Shown: one piece after another, positions 25,666 through 34,220 of the stretch
Position numbering within the stretch: position 1 is the first letter of the stretch
Layout of the letters: each line of letters begins with the position of its first letter
Source of the DNA: DASXHD01 sp036488725
Lineage (GTDB): Bacteria; Myxococcota_A; Polyangia; Polyangiales; Polyangiaceae
Reading direction: 5' to 3'
Length of the DNA: 64,000 nt
Assembly (NCBI GenBank): GCA_036488725.1
Contig: DASXHD010000043.1
Span: 12,725-76,724 of the forward strand
Notes under the pieces: generated by a model
Told to the model about the DNA's origin: nothing
Database searches by the model: none
The model's input: the letters and a program-made list of their open reading frames with translations, nothing else
Program-made: the position numbers and the translations under genes

Positions 25666-26460
25666 ATGGGTACGCTCGTTCACTATCAGACGGACAAGGG
25701 GGTCGCCGTCATCACGCTGAGCGACCCGCCGGCGAACGCCTACACGCACGAGATGATGAAGGAGCTCGACGCCCTCGTCCTCGAGGCGCGCTTCGACACC
25801 GACGTCCACGTCATCGTGGTGACGGGGCACGGCGAAAAGTTTTTTTGCGCCGGCGCCAACATCAACATGCTCAAAGAAGCCGACGAGAGCTTCAAATATT
25901 ATTTTTGTCTCCACGCCAACGAGACGCTCTCGCGGCTCGAGCAAACGCCGAAGCTCGTCATCGCGGCGATGAACGGGCACACCGTGGGCGGCGGGCTCGA
26001 GATCGCGCTCGCCTGCGATCTGCGCGTCGCGCGCAAAGGCGCGTATCACATCGGGCTGCCCGAGGTGGCGCTCGGCGTTCTCCCGGGCACCGGCGGCACG
26101 CAGCGTCTCGCGCGCGTGGTCGGGCGCGCGCGCGCCATCGAGATGATGGTCGAGGGCAAGAACATCACCGCCGAAAAGGCGCTCGAGATCGGCCTCGTCA
26201 ACAAAGTCTGGGAAGCGGCGAACAACGAAGCGTTCATGAAGCTCATCCGCGAGTACGCGCACGAGTTCGTGCCGCCGGGCCGCGCGGCGCTCGCCGTCGG
26301 GCGCATCAAGCGGAGCGTGCAGAGCGGCGTCGACATGTCGCTCGAGCAAGGTCTCGCGCTCGAGCGCGAGCTTCAAGCCGAGCTCTTTGCGACGCACGAC
26401 GCGAAAGAAGGCATCAACGCCTACGTCGACAAACGGAAGCCGACGTTCCGCGGGCGCTGA
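25666..26460 (+). CDS. Enoyl-CoA hydratase/isomerase family protein
   Basis: A 264-residue crotonase-fold enzyme, hydrating enoyl-CoA thioesters. Oxyanion and CoA-binding elements: CAGANINMLKEAD near residue 65, NGHTVGGGLEIALACDLRVA near 105, and GLPEVALGVLPGTGGTQRL, whose Glu is the usual catalytic acid. ATG at 25666 is preferred; GTG at 25654 would add four residues. It is divergent from the ACP operon and shares its promoter region, so a link to acyl metabolism is possible but not shown. Confidence 0.93.
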   Translation: MGTLVHYQTDKGVAVITLSDPPANAYTHEMMKELDALVLEARFDTDVHVIVVTGHGEKFFCAGANINMLKEADESFKYYFCLHANETLSRLEQTPKLVIAAMNGHTVGGGLEIALACDLRVARKGAYHIGLPEVALGVLPGTGGTQRLARVVGRARAIEMMVEGKNITAEKALEIGLVNKVWEAANNEAFMKLIREYAHEFVPPGRAALAVGRIKRSVQSGVDMSLEQGLALERELQAELFATHDAKEGINAYVDKRKPTFRGR

Positions 26461-26464
26461 CGCG

Positions 26465-26965
26465 TCAGTGCACGTGCTCGCCGTGGCGGTCGGTGCCATG
26501 GTGCTCGCCGGACGTGACGAGCCACGTGCCGAACGAGATCGCCGCGCCGAGCGCGATGAGCAGGACGATGCCGGTGATGACGAGCGTCTGCCGATTGTAG
26601 CTCGCGCGGTCCGCTTCCTTCTCCTCGTCATCCGCGTCGCGGCCCGCGCCTTCTTCATCCTCGCGGTCGCGCGCGGCGCGCGCTTCGGCGAGCTGTTCGG
26701 CGATGGGAAACCCGGCGAACACGCGCTCGGCCTCGGCGTGCGAGAGCCGGAGGTCGAGGTGGTACGGGCCGCGGGCGGTCGCCGTGAGGAACGGCAGGTT
26801 CAAGACGAGCGGCGACGCGTGAAGGACGAGCCATTCGCTCCGAGCCTTTTCCGCGGCCTCGCGCACGCGTTTCATCGCCGTTTCGTCGTGCGTCAGGTCG
26901 AGTCTCGTTCGGGCCTCGACCAGCGCGACGATCGCCGCAACCAATTGCCCCGTCTCGCGATCCAC
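26465..26965 (-). CDS. Single-pass membrane protein, unknown
   Basis: A 166-residue protein with a GTG start. The first 110 residues are soluble and helical with a short strand region (SEWLVLHASPLVLNLPFL). A very acidic stretch (AARDREDEEGAGRDADDEEKEAD) precedes one C-terminal transmembrane helix (TLVITGIVLLIALGAAISFG) and a His-rich tail (GEHHGTDRHGEHVH), which might bind metal. No family recognised. Convergent with the hydratase gene, 4 bases apart. Confidence 0.65.
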   Translation of the reverse strand: MDRETGQLVAAIVALVEARTRLDLTHDETAMKRVREAAEKARSEWLVLHASPLVLNLPFLTATARGPYHLDLRLSHAEAERVFAGFPIAEQLAEARAARDREDEEGAGRDADDEEKEADRASYNRQTLVITGIVLLIALGAAISFGTWLVTSGEHHGTDRHGEHVH

Positions 26966-27015
26966 GATGCGAGCCTAACTGAATCGCGCTAACCTGTGGG
27001 CACCGGGAGTCACAC

Positions 27016-28740
27016 ATGAAGCGCGCTTTCTTGGGTTTTGGGCCGCTCATCATCGCGGTCGCCGCGGGGGCGCTCGCGCTCCGATGCGGAGGCGACGACA
27101 ATCGTTTCGACTCGGACGGCGGCGGCGGCGACGCGACGACCGGCGGCCCCGACAGCCCGTTCCAGCAGCCGGACGGCGCGCCGAGCGTCTACGACGATTT
27201 TCCGTCGACGCCGATCGTCGATCCGAGCTTGCCGAGCAACATCGCGACGCTCTTCGGTTCGGCCGACGCGGGAGCCGGCGCTCCGCCGTGCATCGCCGAG
27301 CCCGCGGCCGACGCGATGATCCCGAAAAATTGGACGCCGCTCTTCCTCGAGTACGCCGCGCCCGGCGCGAACGTCTACGAGATCCGCGTTTCGATCGACA
27401 ACCAGACGACGAGCGCCGTCGTCTACACGCCGAACCCGACGTACACGTTCGATCAAAATCTCTGGAAGGTCGTCGAAGGTCACAGCGCGGGCCACGACGT
27501 GACCCTCTCGATTCGCGGCGCGACGCTCGCGACGGGCGTGCTCTCGGCGATCACCGCCGAAGAGACTTCGACCATCCACATCGCGCCGGTCGACGCGCCC
27601 GGCTCGGTCGTCTACTGGAGCTCGACCGGCGGCAGCGCGTTTCGCGGCTTCACCGTCGGCGACATGACGTCCAAGCTCGTGCTCACGCCGGCGACTGCCG
27701 GCGCTTCCTCCGCGGGTGACGGAACGACGACCTGCGTCGCGTGCCACACGTCCTCTCCCGACGGCACGTACGTCCTCTACACGCGCGACACCGACCAGAC
27801 GAACCGCGCGATCGACGCGCGCAGCGTCGTCGGCGCGGCGGCGCCGGCAGCGACCGACATCTCGCCGTCGGCGCTCGCGCTCCTCGGTCGCGATCACGAG
27901 GGCGCACCGGTCCTCAGCCAAGCGCATTACGGCGCGACCGACTCGGTGGCGATCAGCGTGCTCTTGAACGCCGCGACGGGCTCGCCGAATTATCAGCTCG
28001 TATGGACCGATCTCCACGCCGCCGATGCGAGCGGCTGGGGCGTGCTCGCGCGAACGGGCGATCCGAACGTCGGCATCACGTCGCCCGCGTGGCGTCACGA
28101 CGGAACGGCGATCGCGTACGTCTCGGCGACGTCCTCGGGCGAAGCGGTCATCGCGAACGCTCCGGTGATGGACATCTACACGGTGCCCTACAACAACAAA
28201 GCCGGCGGCACGGCGAGTCCCCTCGCCGGCGCGAGCGATCCGAACTACCACGAGTTTTATCCGGTCTACTCGCCGAACGACACGCTCCTCGCGTTCAACC
28301 GCACGGCGAACACGTGCGACTACAGCGCCACGGACGGCCCGAGCAACACGCACTGCGAGAACTCGTACAACCAACCCGCCGCCGAGCTCTACCTCGTGCC
28401 CGGAGGCGGCGGCAGCGCGCAGCGGCTCCGCGCCAACGATCCGCCGACGTGCACGGGCCTCGTGAGCCCGGGCCTCACCAACTCGTGGCCGCGCTGGGCG
28501 CCGCAGGCGCAGACGTTTGGACAATACAACTATTATTGGATCGTCTTTTCGTCGAAGCGTCGACCCGCGACCGGCCTCAACCCGCAGCTCTACGTCGCCG
28601 CCGTCGTGACCAAGGGGACCGGCAGCAGCGAAACGCTCTACGCCGATTACCCCGCGGTCTACGTGCTCTCGCAAGACCCCACGCAGAACAACCACACGCC
28701 CGCGTGGGACAACTTCAACGTGCAGGGCATCCCGAACTAG
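27016..28740 (+). CDS. CXXCH-containing PD40/TolB-like beta-propeller lipoprotein
   Basis: A 574-residue exported protein. Signal MKRAFLGFGPLIIAVAAGALAL ends in RCGG, a probable lipid attachment Cys. A single c-type haem site CVACH (in TTTCVACHTSSPDGTYVLY) is followed by WD40-like PD40 repeats (DPNVGITSPAWRHDGTAIAYV, HEFYPVYSPNDTLLAFNR, NSWPRWAPQ). A covalently bound haem joined to a propeller suggests periplasmic electron transfer or redox sensing. Its TAG stop overlaps the next gene's GTG by one base, so it is the first gene of a coupled operon with the peroxiredoxin-kinase. Confidence 0.85.
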   Translation: MKRAFLGFGPLIIAVAAGALALRCGGDDNRFDSDGGGGDATTGGPDSPFQQPDGAPSVYDDFPSTPIVDPSLPSNIATLFGSADAGAGAPPCIAEPAADAMIPKNWTPLFLEYAAPGANVYEIRVSIDNQTTSAVVYTPNPTYTFDQNLWKVVEGHSAGHDVTLSIRGATLATGVLSAITAEETSTIHIAPVDAPGSVVYWSSTGGSAFRGFTVGDMTSKLVLTPATAGASSAGDGTTTCVACHTSSPDGTYVLYTRDTDQTNRAIDARSVVGAAAPAATDISPSALALLGRDHEGAPVLSQAHYGATDSVAISVLLNAATGSPNYQLVWTDLHAADASGWGVLARTGDPNVGITSPAWRHDGTAIAYVSATSSGEAVIANAPVMDIYTVPYNNKAGGTASPLAGASDPNYHEFYPVYSPNDTLLAFNRTANTCDYSATDGPSNTHCENSYNQPAAELYLVPGGGGSAQRLRANDPPTCTGLVSPGLTNSWPRWAPQAQTFGQYNYYWIVFSSKRRPATGLNPQLYVAAVVTKGTGSSETLYADYPAVYVLSQDPTQNNHTPAWDNFNVQGIPN

Positions 28741-30056
28741 TGCTCAAGGCGGGGGATCAGGCGCCCGAGATCGACGCGATCGCGAGCAACGGCGCGCGCT
28801 TCAAGCTGTCGGCGCAGACGCACAAGCTCTGCACCGTCGTTTATTTTTTTCCGAAAGCGTTCACGCCCGGCTGCGAAATCGAGGCGAAGCGTTTCCGCGA
28901 CAACTACGCCGAGATCATGCTCGCGGGCGCGCGCCTCGTCGGCGTGAGCACCGACGATCACGACACGCAGTGTCTCTTCGCCAAGGAGATGCGCACGCCG
29001 TTTCCGATGATCGGCGACTCCGACAAAAAGATTTCGCGCGCGTACGGCGTCCTCTGGCCAATCCTCGAGCGGCCGATGCGCGTGACGTTCGTCGTCGGGC
29101 CCAATCGACGCATCGAGGCGGTCTTTCATCACGAGATCGACATCAAGCAGCACGCGGGCGACGTCTTGCGCATCGTCGACGCGATGAACCGGCAGCGCGC
29201 GCGGCGCGAAGCCGAGGCGGACCGCACGATCGCTGGGGCGACGGTCGTCATCGCCGACGGCGGCGTCGAGCCTTTCGAGATCATCCACGAAGCCGGCGCC
29301 GGCGGCATGGGCCGCGTCTATGCGGCGCGCGAGCGCGCGACCGATCGCGTCGTCGCGCTGAAGGTGCTCGCGAAAGAAGCCGACCCCGCGCGCTTCGCCC
29401 GCGAGATTCAGGTGCTCTCGCGCCTCGTGCATCCGAACATCGTCGGCTACGTGAGCCACGGCGTCTCGGACGACGGCCGCACGTGGCTCGCGATGGAGTG
29501 GCTCGACGGCGAGAGCCTCGCGACCAAGCTCGAACGCGCGCCACTCGGGGTCGCCGAGGCCGTCCGCGTCGCGCGCGAGGTCGCGCGCGGTCTCGCCGCG
29601 GCACACGCGGCGGGCGTCGTTCACCGCGACATCAAACCGAGCAACGTGCTCGTCGCCAAAGACGGAGCCGTGAAGGTCCTCGACTTCGGCGTGGCGCGCC
29701 CGAACGAGAACCTCGTCGATGCGCTCACGCGGACGGGCGAGCTCGTCGGCACGCCGGCGTACATGGCGCCGGAGCAAGCGCGCACCGATCGCAAGATCGA
29801 CCACCGCACCGATCTCTTCGCGCTCGGCTGTCTGATGTTCCGTTGCATCATGGGCCGCCGCGTCTTCCAAGGCGACGACGTGATGGAGCTCCTCCAGAAC
29901 GTCATCCTCTGCGAGCCGCCGCGGCTCGAGGGCGTGCCGCCGGAGCTCGAAGCCCTCTGCGCCGCGCTGCTCGAAAAGGAAATGGACGCTCGCCCCGCGA
30001 GCGCCGGCGAAGTCGCCGCACGCCTCGACGGGATCCTCGCTAAGCTGCACGCGTGA
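28740..30056 (+). CDS. Peroxiredoxin-Ser/Thr protein kinase fusion
   Basis: One uninterrupted 438-residue frame. Residues 1 to about 150 are an AhpC/TSA (BCP/PrxQ-like) peroxiredoxin: PKAFTPGC at 38-45 with peroxidatic Cys45, VSTDDHDTQC near 69-78, TFVVGPNRRIEAVF near 116-129. PrxQ's resolving Cys five residues on is missing (E-I-E-A-K); Cys31 and Cys78 are candidates. From about 178 is a complete kinase: GAGGMGRVY 186-194, Lys208, HRDIKPSN 295-302, DFG 315-317, APE 343-345. There is no transmembrane segment. GTG at 28740 overlaps the upstream stop; its own TGA overlaps the permease start (GTGA). I infer peroxide oxidation of Cys45 controls kinase activity. The fusion could be a rare fold pair. 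Confidence 0.93.
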   Translation: MLKAGDQAPEIDAIASNGARFKLSAQTHKLCTVVYFFPKAFTPGCEIEAKRFRDNYAEIMLAGARLVGVSTDDHDTQCLFAKEMRTPFPMIGDSDKKISRAYGVLWPILERPMRVTFVVGPNRRIEAVFHHEIDIKQHAGDVLRIVDAMNRQRARREAEADRTIAGATVVIADGGVEPFEIIHEAGAGGMGRVYAARERATDRVVALKVLAKEADPARFAREIQVLSRLVHPNIVGYVSHGVSDDGRTWLAMEWLDGESLATKLERAPLGVAEAVRVAREVARGLAAAHAAGVVHRDIKPSNVLVAKDGAVKVLDFGVARPNENLVDALTRTGELVGTPAYMAPEQARTDRKIDHRTDLFALGCLMFRCIMGRRVFQGDDVMELLQNVILCEPPRLEGVPPELEALCAALLEKEMDARPASAGEVAARLDGILAKLHA

Positions 30057-31552
30057 ACGTTCGGTCGCTGTTTCTTCGCAAAGAGTCGCACGAGACTCCC
30101 GCGGGCGAGCAGCAGCTCACGCGGTCGCTCGGCGCGTTCGATCTCACGCTGCTCGGCATCGGCGCGATCATCGGCGCCGGGCTCTTTTCGAGCATCAAAG
30201 AAATGATCGTCGGCCGCGTCGACACCGCCGGGCACCTCGTGATGCACGGCGCCGGACCCGCGGTGATCCTCTCGTACGTGCTCACGGCGATCGCGTGCGG
30301 CTTCGCGGCGCTTTGTTACGCCGAGGTCGCCGCGATGGTGCCGGCGTCGGGCAGCGCGTACTCGTACTCGTACGCCGCGTTCGGCGAGATCGTCGCGTGG
30401 ATCATCGGCTGGGACCTCATCATCGAATACGCGATCGGCAACGTCTACGTCGCGCAGAGCTGGGGGGATTACTTCCAAACATTTCTCGGCGGCCTCACGG
30501 GCAAGCAGATCCCGCTCTGGCTGACCAAAGATTTTCAAACCGCGCAAGCGCTCTCGCGCGCGCCCGAGACCGCGCACGCGTTCCCTCGCCTCTTCGGTCA
30601 CGCGGTCGCGTTCAACCTCCCGGCGTTTTCGATCACGATGCTCCTCACCGTGCTTCTCTTCGTCGGCATCAAAGAGAGCGCGCGCGCCAACGCGCTCATG
30701 GTGATGCTCAAGCTCGGGCTCATCGGCATCTTCATCGTGCTCGGGTTTCGCACCATCGTGCACACGGGCCAAGCGCACTGGCATCCGTTCGCGCCGAACG
30801 GGTTCAAAGGCGTTTGGCAGGGCGCGGCGGTCGGTTTCTTCAGCTACATCGGCTTCGACGCAGTCTCGACCGCGGGCGAAGAGTGCAAGAATCCGCAGCG
30901 GGACCTGCCGCGCGGGCTCATCGCGTCGCTCGTGGTCTGCACGGTTCTCTACATTTTGACGGCAGTCGTACTGACCGGCGTCGTCCCGATCGGCGACATG
31001 ACGACGAACGATCCGCTCGCGCGCGCGATGCAGGTGATGGGCTACACGAGCTTCGCAACCGTCTTCGGTTTCGGCGCGGTCATCGCGATGACCGCCGTCT
31101 TGCTGGTCTTTCAGCTCGGACAGACGCGCATCTTCATGGTCATGGCGCGCGATGGTCTTTTGCCGCGCGTTTTTTCGCGCGTTCACCCGCGCTTCCATAC
31201 GCCGCACATTTCGACGTGGCTGACGGGCATCGTGGTCGCGCTGCTCTGCTCGATCCTCACGCCGGATCAAGCGATCGGCCTCACGAACATCGGGACGCTC
31301 TTCGCGTTCATCTTGGTTTCGCTCGGCGTCATCGTTCTTCGCGTGCGCTATCCGAATCGCGAGCGGCCGTTTCGCGTGCCGCTCTATCCGTTCACGCCGA
31401 TCGTCTCGGCGCTCGCGTGCCTCGCGCTCATCTGCGGCCTCGAGCTCTCGAACTGGCTGCGGCTCGTCGTGTGGCTCGCGATCGGGCTCGTCGTTTATTT
31501 TTCGTACGGTTATCGGCACAGCGTCATTCGTCGATCGAGCGCGACCCCATGA
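30053..31552 (+). CDS. APC superfamily amino acid permease (CAT-like)
   Basis: A 499-residue, about 12-helix transporter. The first helix has LLGIGAIIGAGLFSSI, the consensus APC substrate site; IIGWDLIIEYAIG and GFDAVSTAGEE are features of the cationic-amino-acid-transporter branch. GTG at 30053 overlaps the kinase stop (GTGA) and its own stop overlaps the TauE-like gene (ATGA), so all four genes 27016-32415 are coupled. The kinase may regulate the transporter (inference). A paralogue is at 32726. Confidence 0.92.
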   Translation: MNVRSLFLRKESHETPAGEQQLTRSLGAFDLTLLGIGAIIGAGLFSSIKEMIVGRVDTAGHLVMHGAGPAVILSYVLTAIACGFAALCYAEVAAMVPASGSAYSYSYAAFGEIVAWIIGWDLIIEYAIGNVYVAQSWGDYFQTFLGGLTGKQIPLWLTKDFQTAQALSRAPETAHAFPRLFGHAVAFNLPAFSITMLLTVLLFVGIKESARANALMVMLKLGLIGIFIVLGFRTIVHTGQAHWHPFAPNGFKGVWQGAAVGFFSYIGFDAVSTAGEECKNPQRDLPRGLIASLVVCTVLYILTAVVLTGVVPIGDMTTNDPLARAMQVMGYTSFATVFGFGAVIAMTAVLLVFQLGQTRIFMVMARDGLLPRVFSRVHPRFHTPHISTWLTGIVVALLCSILTPDQAIGLTNIGTLFAFILVSLGVIVLRVRYPNRERPFRVPLYPFTPIVSALACLALICGLELSNWLRLVVWLAIGLVVYFSYGYRHSVIRRSSATP

Positions 31553-32415
31553 ACGCGAGGACCGCGCTCTTCGCGCTGCTCGCGATCTTCGCGGCGGCGT
31601 TCTTCGTGGTCTGGGCGCTCGACCTTCGCGCCGCACGCGCGCGTGGCGAGCGATTGCGACCGACGCCGTACGAAATTTTCGTGGGCATCGTCACCGATTT
31701 TTTCGACACGCTCGGCATCGGCTCGTACGCGACGACGACCACGTTCTATCGCGCGCGCAAGACGATCGACGATCGCCAGCTCCCCGGGACGATGACGATC
31801 GGCCACTTGATCCCGACGTTCGCCGAGGCGCTCATCTTCATCAAACAAGTCCAAGTCGACCCGGTGACGATGGGCGCGATGATCGCCGCCGCCACCGCGG
31901 GCGCCGTGATCGGCGCGCCGATCGTCGCGTCGTGGCCGCGTCGTTACGTGCAGATCGGCATGGGCCTCGCGCTGCTCGTCGTCACGGTCATCCTCGTCGG
32001 CCGACAGCTCTGGGTGCCCGGCGAAGGCACGAAGGTCGGCCTCGAAGGGGGCGCGTTCGCCATCGCGGTCGCGGCGAACTTCGTCCTCGGCGCGCTCATG
32101 ACCATCGGCGTCGGGCTCTACGCCCCGTGCCTCGTCGTCGTGTCGCTGCTCGGCATGAACCCGAAGGCAGGCTTCCCGATCATGATGGGCTCGTGCGCGT
32201 TCTTGCAATCGGCCGCGAGCATCCCGTTCATCCGCCGCGGCGCGTACTCGCCGTCGGCCGCCATCGGCCTCTCGCTTGGGGGCCTGCCGGCGGTGCTGGT
32301 CGCAGCGTTCATCGTGAAAGAGCTTCCGCTCTATTGGGTGAAGTGGCTCGTCGCCGTCGTCGTCGTCTACACCGCGATCACGCTTCTTTTGGCGGCCCGC
32401 CGCGCGCGCGCGTGA
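31549..32415 (+). CDS. TauE/SafE family sulfite/sulfonate exporter-like membrane protein
   Basis: A 288-residue protein of about 8 hydrophobic helices. VGIVTDFFDTLGIGSYA near the start and IGVGLYAPCLVVVSLLGMNPKAGFPIMM match the paired TauE half-domains. It could export sulfite, sulfoacetate or another small anion. The ATG overlaps the permease stop. Together with a peroxiredoxin kinase and a haem protein it suggests sulfur or redox homeostasis (inference). Its last 38 bases overlap the convergent small membrane gene. Confidence 0.85.
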   Translation: MNARTALFALLAIFAAAFFVVWALDLRAARARGERLRPTPYEIFVGIVTDFFDTLGIGSYATTTTFYRARKTIDDRQLPGTMTIGHLIPTFAEALIFIKQVQVDPVTMGAMIAAATAGAVIGAPIVASWPRRYVQIGMGLALLVVTVILVGRQLWVPGEGTKVGLEGGAFAIAVAANFVLGALMTIGVGLYAPCLVVVSLLGMNPKAGFPIMMGSCAFLQSAASIPFIRRGAYSPSAAIGLSLGGLPAVLVAAFIVKELPLYWVKWLVAVVVVYTAITLLLAARRARA

Positions 32416-32701
32416 AATAAAAAAACCCGCCCGCGACGAAGAGCGAGAGGCCGCAGATCGTGAGGCCGAGCGTTCCGCCGCGAAAGAGGCTCGCGATGCC
32501 GCTCGAGAGCTCGGCGCCGAAGACCGCTGATTTCCCTCCGACGCGCTGGAGCTCGGCGTCGTAACGCTTGGACTGCTCGTACTCTTCGAGCGGGTTGGGC
32601 GCCTCGGGCGCCGCGAGCGCCCAGATCGAAAGACCGACGCCGCACCCGACGGCGACGATCGCAGCAGCCACGATGCGGCGCGCGCCTTGCGAGAGCTTCA
32701 C
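32378..32701 (-). CDS. Small two-helix membrane protein
   Basis: A 107-residue protein (GTG start). N-terminal helix (RIVAAAIVAVGCGVGLSIWAL), a soluble charged loop (PLEEYEQSKRYDAELQRVGGK), and a C-terminal helix (GLTICGLSLFVAGGFFYF) with a basic tail. It overlaps the TauE-like gene's end and starts 24 bases from the divergent permease. No family recognised; the amphipathic layout looks genuine. Confidence 0.6.
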   Translation of the reverse strand: MKLSQGARRIVAAAIVAVGCGVGLSIWALAAPEAPNPLEEYEQSKRYDAELQRVGGKSAVFGAELSSGIASLFRGGTLGLTICGLSLFVAGGFFYFTRARGGPPKEA

Positions 32702-32725
32702 GCCCCGACGATACTCGCCGAATCC

Positions 32726-34210
32726 ATGGCGAACCTCTTTTTGCGTAAGCCGTTCGAAAAGCTCGTCGCCGAGGCGGACGCGCACGGGCTCACGCTCAAG
32801 CGCACGCTCGGGCCGTTCAATCTGATCGCGCTCGGCATCGGCGCGATCATCGGCGCGGGGCTCTTCGTGCGCACGGCGGCGGCCATCGCCGATTGCGCGG
32901 GTCCGTCGGTCACCATCGCGTTCACGCTCGCCGGCGTCGGCTGCGCGTTCGCGGGCCTCTGCTACGCCGAGTTCGCGTCGATGATCCCGATCGCCGGCAG
33001 CGCGTACACGTACGCGTACGCGACGATGGGCGAGCTCATGGCGTGGATCATCGGCTGGGACCTCGTGCTCGAGTACGCCATCGGCGCGGCGACGGTCGCG
33101 ATCGCGTGGAGCGAATATTTCAACCGCTTCCTCGGCTACTTCGGCGTGCACGTGCCGTATCAATGGTGCCACGCGCCGAGCGAATCCATCGTCGACCCGA
33201 CGACGCACGCGGTCATCCACGGCAACATGAACCTTCCCGCGCTCGGCATTCTTCTCTTGCTCACGCTCGTCCTCATTCGCGGCACGCAGGAGTCGGCGCT
33301 CGTCAACGCGGTCATCGTCGTCACCAAGGTGACGATCGTCTTGATGGTGATCGCGCTCGGCTGGCACTTCATCAACCCCGCGAACCACACGCCGTACATC
33401 CCGTCGCCGACCAAGTACGTCGACAAAGACGGCGTCGCGCACTCGTTCGGCGGCTTTTGGGGCATCGTCAACGCGGCGGGCGTCGTCTTCTTCGCGTTCA
33501 TCGGCTTCGACGCCGTCTCCACGACCGCGCAAGAAGCCAAGAACCCGAAGCGCGACATGCCCATCGGCATCCTCGGCTCGCTCGTCATCTGCACGGTCCT
33601 CTACGTGCTCTTCGCGCACGTCTTGAGCGGCATCGCGACGGTCGAAGACTTCCGCACGCAGGGCCGCGAGGCGTCGGTCGCGTTCGCGATCTCGAAGTAC
33701 ATGCACGGCTACGAGTGGCTCTCGAAATTCGTGACCATCGCGATCCTCGGCGGCTTCTCGTCGGTCATCCTCGTGATGCTGCTCGGCCAGTCGCGCGTCT
33801 TTTATTCGATGAGCGCCGACGGCCTCGTGTCGCCGATTTTTTCGGAGCTGCACCCCACGTACCGAACGCCGTGGAAATCGAACGCGACGTTTTTTCTCCT
33901 CACCGCCGCGTTCGCCGCGTTCGTCCCCGAGGACATCGTCGGCGACATGACGAGCATCGGGACGCTCTTCGCGTTCATCCTCGTGTCGGCGGGCGTGTGG
34001 ATCATGCGCGTGAAGAACCCGGACGCGCCCCGAGGGTTCCGGGTTCCGGCGGCGCCGCTGATCGCCGTGCTCGGCGTCATCACCAACGGCCTCATGATTT
34101 ACGGCCTCGGCTGGACGAACTGGGCCCGCCTCGGCGTGTGGCTCGTGATCGGCCTCGTGATTTATTTCACGTACGGCATCCGCCACAGCAAGCTGCGCGC
34201 GGCTCCTTGA
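32726..34210 (+). CDS. APC superfamily amino acid permease (CAT-like), second copy
   Basis: A 494-residue transporter, paralogous to the one at 30053: shared NLIALGIGAIIGAGLFV helix 1 core and IIGWDLVLEYAIG. An extra loop with PYQWCHAPSES lies after helix 4 and a longer central loop (TPYIPSPTKYVDKDG). ATG at 32726 is preferred over the upstream GTG-type starts. Not in an operon with the first permease because a minus-strand gene sits between. Cationic or aromatic amino acid uptake is likely. Confidence 0.92.
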   Translation: MANLFLRKPFEKLVAEADAHGLTLKRTLGPFNLIALGIGAIIGAGLFVRTAAAIADCAGPSVTIAFTLAGVGCAFAGLCYAEFASMIPIAGSAYTYAYATMGELMAWIIGWDLVLEYAIGAATVAIAWSEYFNRFLGYFGVHVPYQWCHAPSESIVDPTTHAVIHGNMNLPALGILLLLTLVLIRGTQESALVNAVIVVTKVTIVLMVIALGWHFINPANHTPYIPSPTKYVDKDGVAHSFGGFWGIVNAAGVVFFAFIGFDAVSTTAQEAKNPKRDMPIGILGSLVICTVLYVLFAHVLSGIATVEDFRTQGREASVAFAISKYMHGYEWLSKFVTIAILGGFSSVILVMLLGQSRVFYSMSADGLVSPIFSELHPTYRTPWKSNATFFLLTAAFAAFVPEDIVGDMTSIGTLFAFILVSAGVWIMRVKNPDAPRGFRVPAAPLIAVLGVITNGLMIYGLGWTNWARLGVWLVIGLVIYFTYGIRHSKLRAAP

Positions 34211-34220
34211 GCGTGCGACG

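Noticed and set aside
23209..26460. Plus-strand open frame of over 1000 codons across the KS operon
   Set aside because: It is the G+C-bias shadow of the real minus-strand genes and arginine-rich; only its last 264 codons (from 25666) are a real gene, the enoyl-CoA hydratase.
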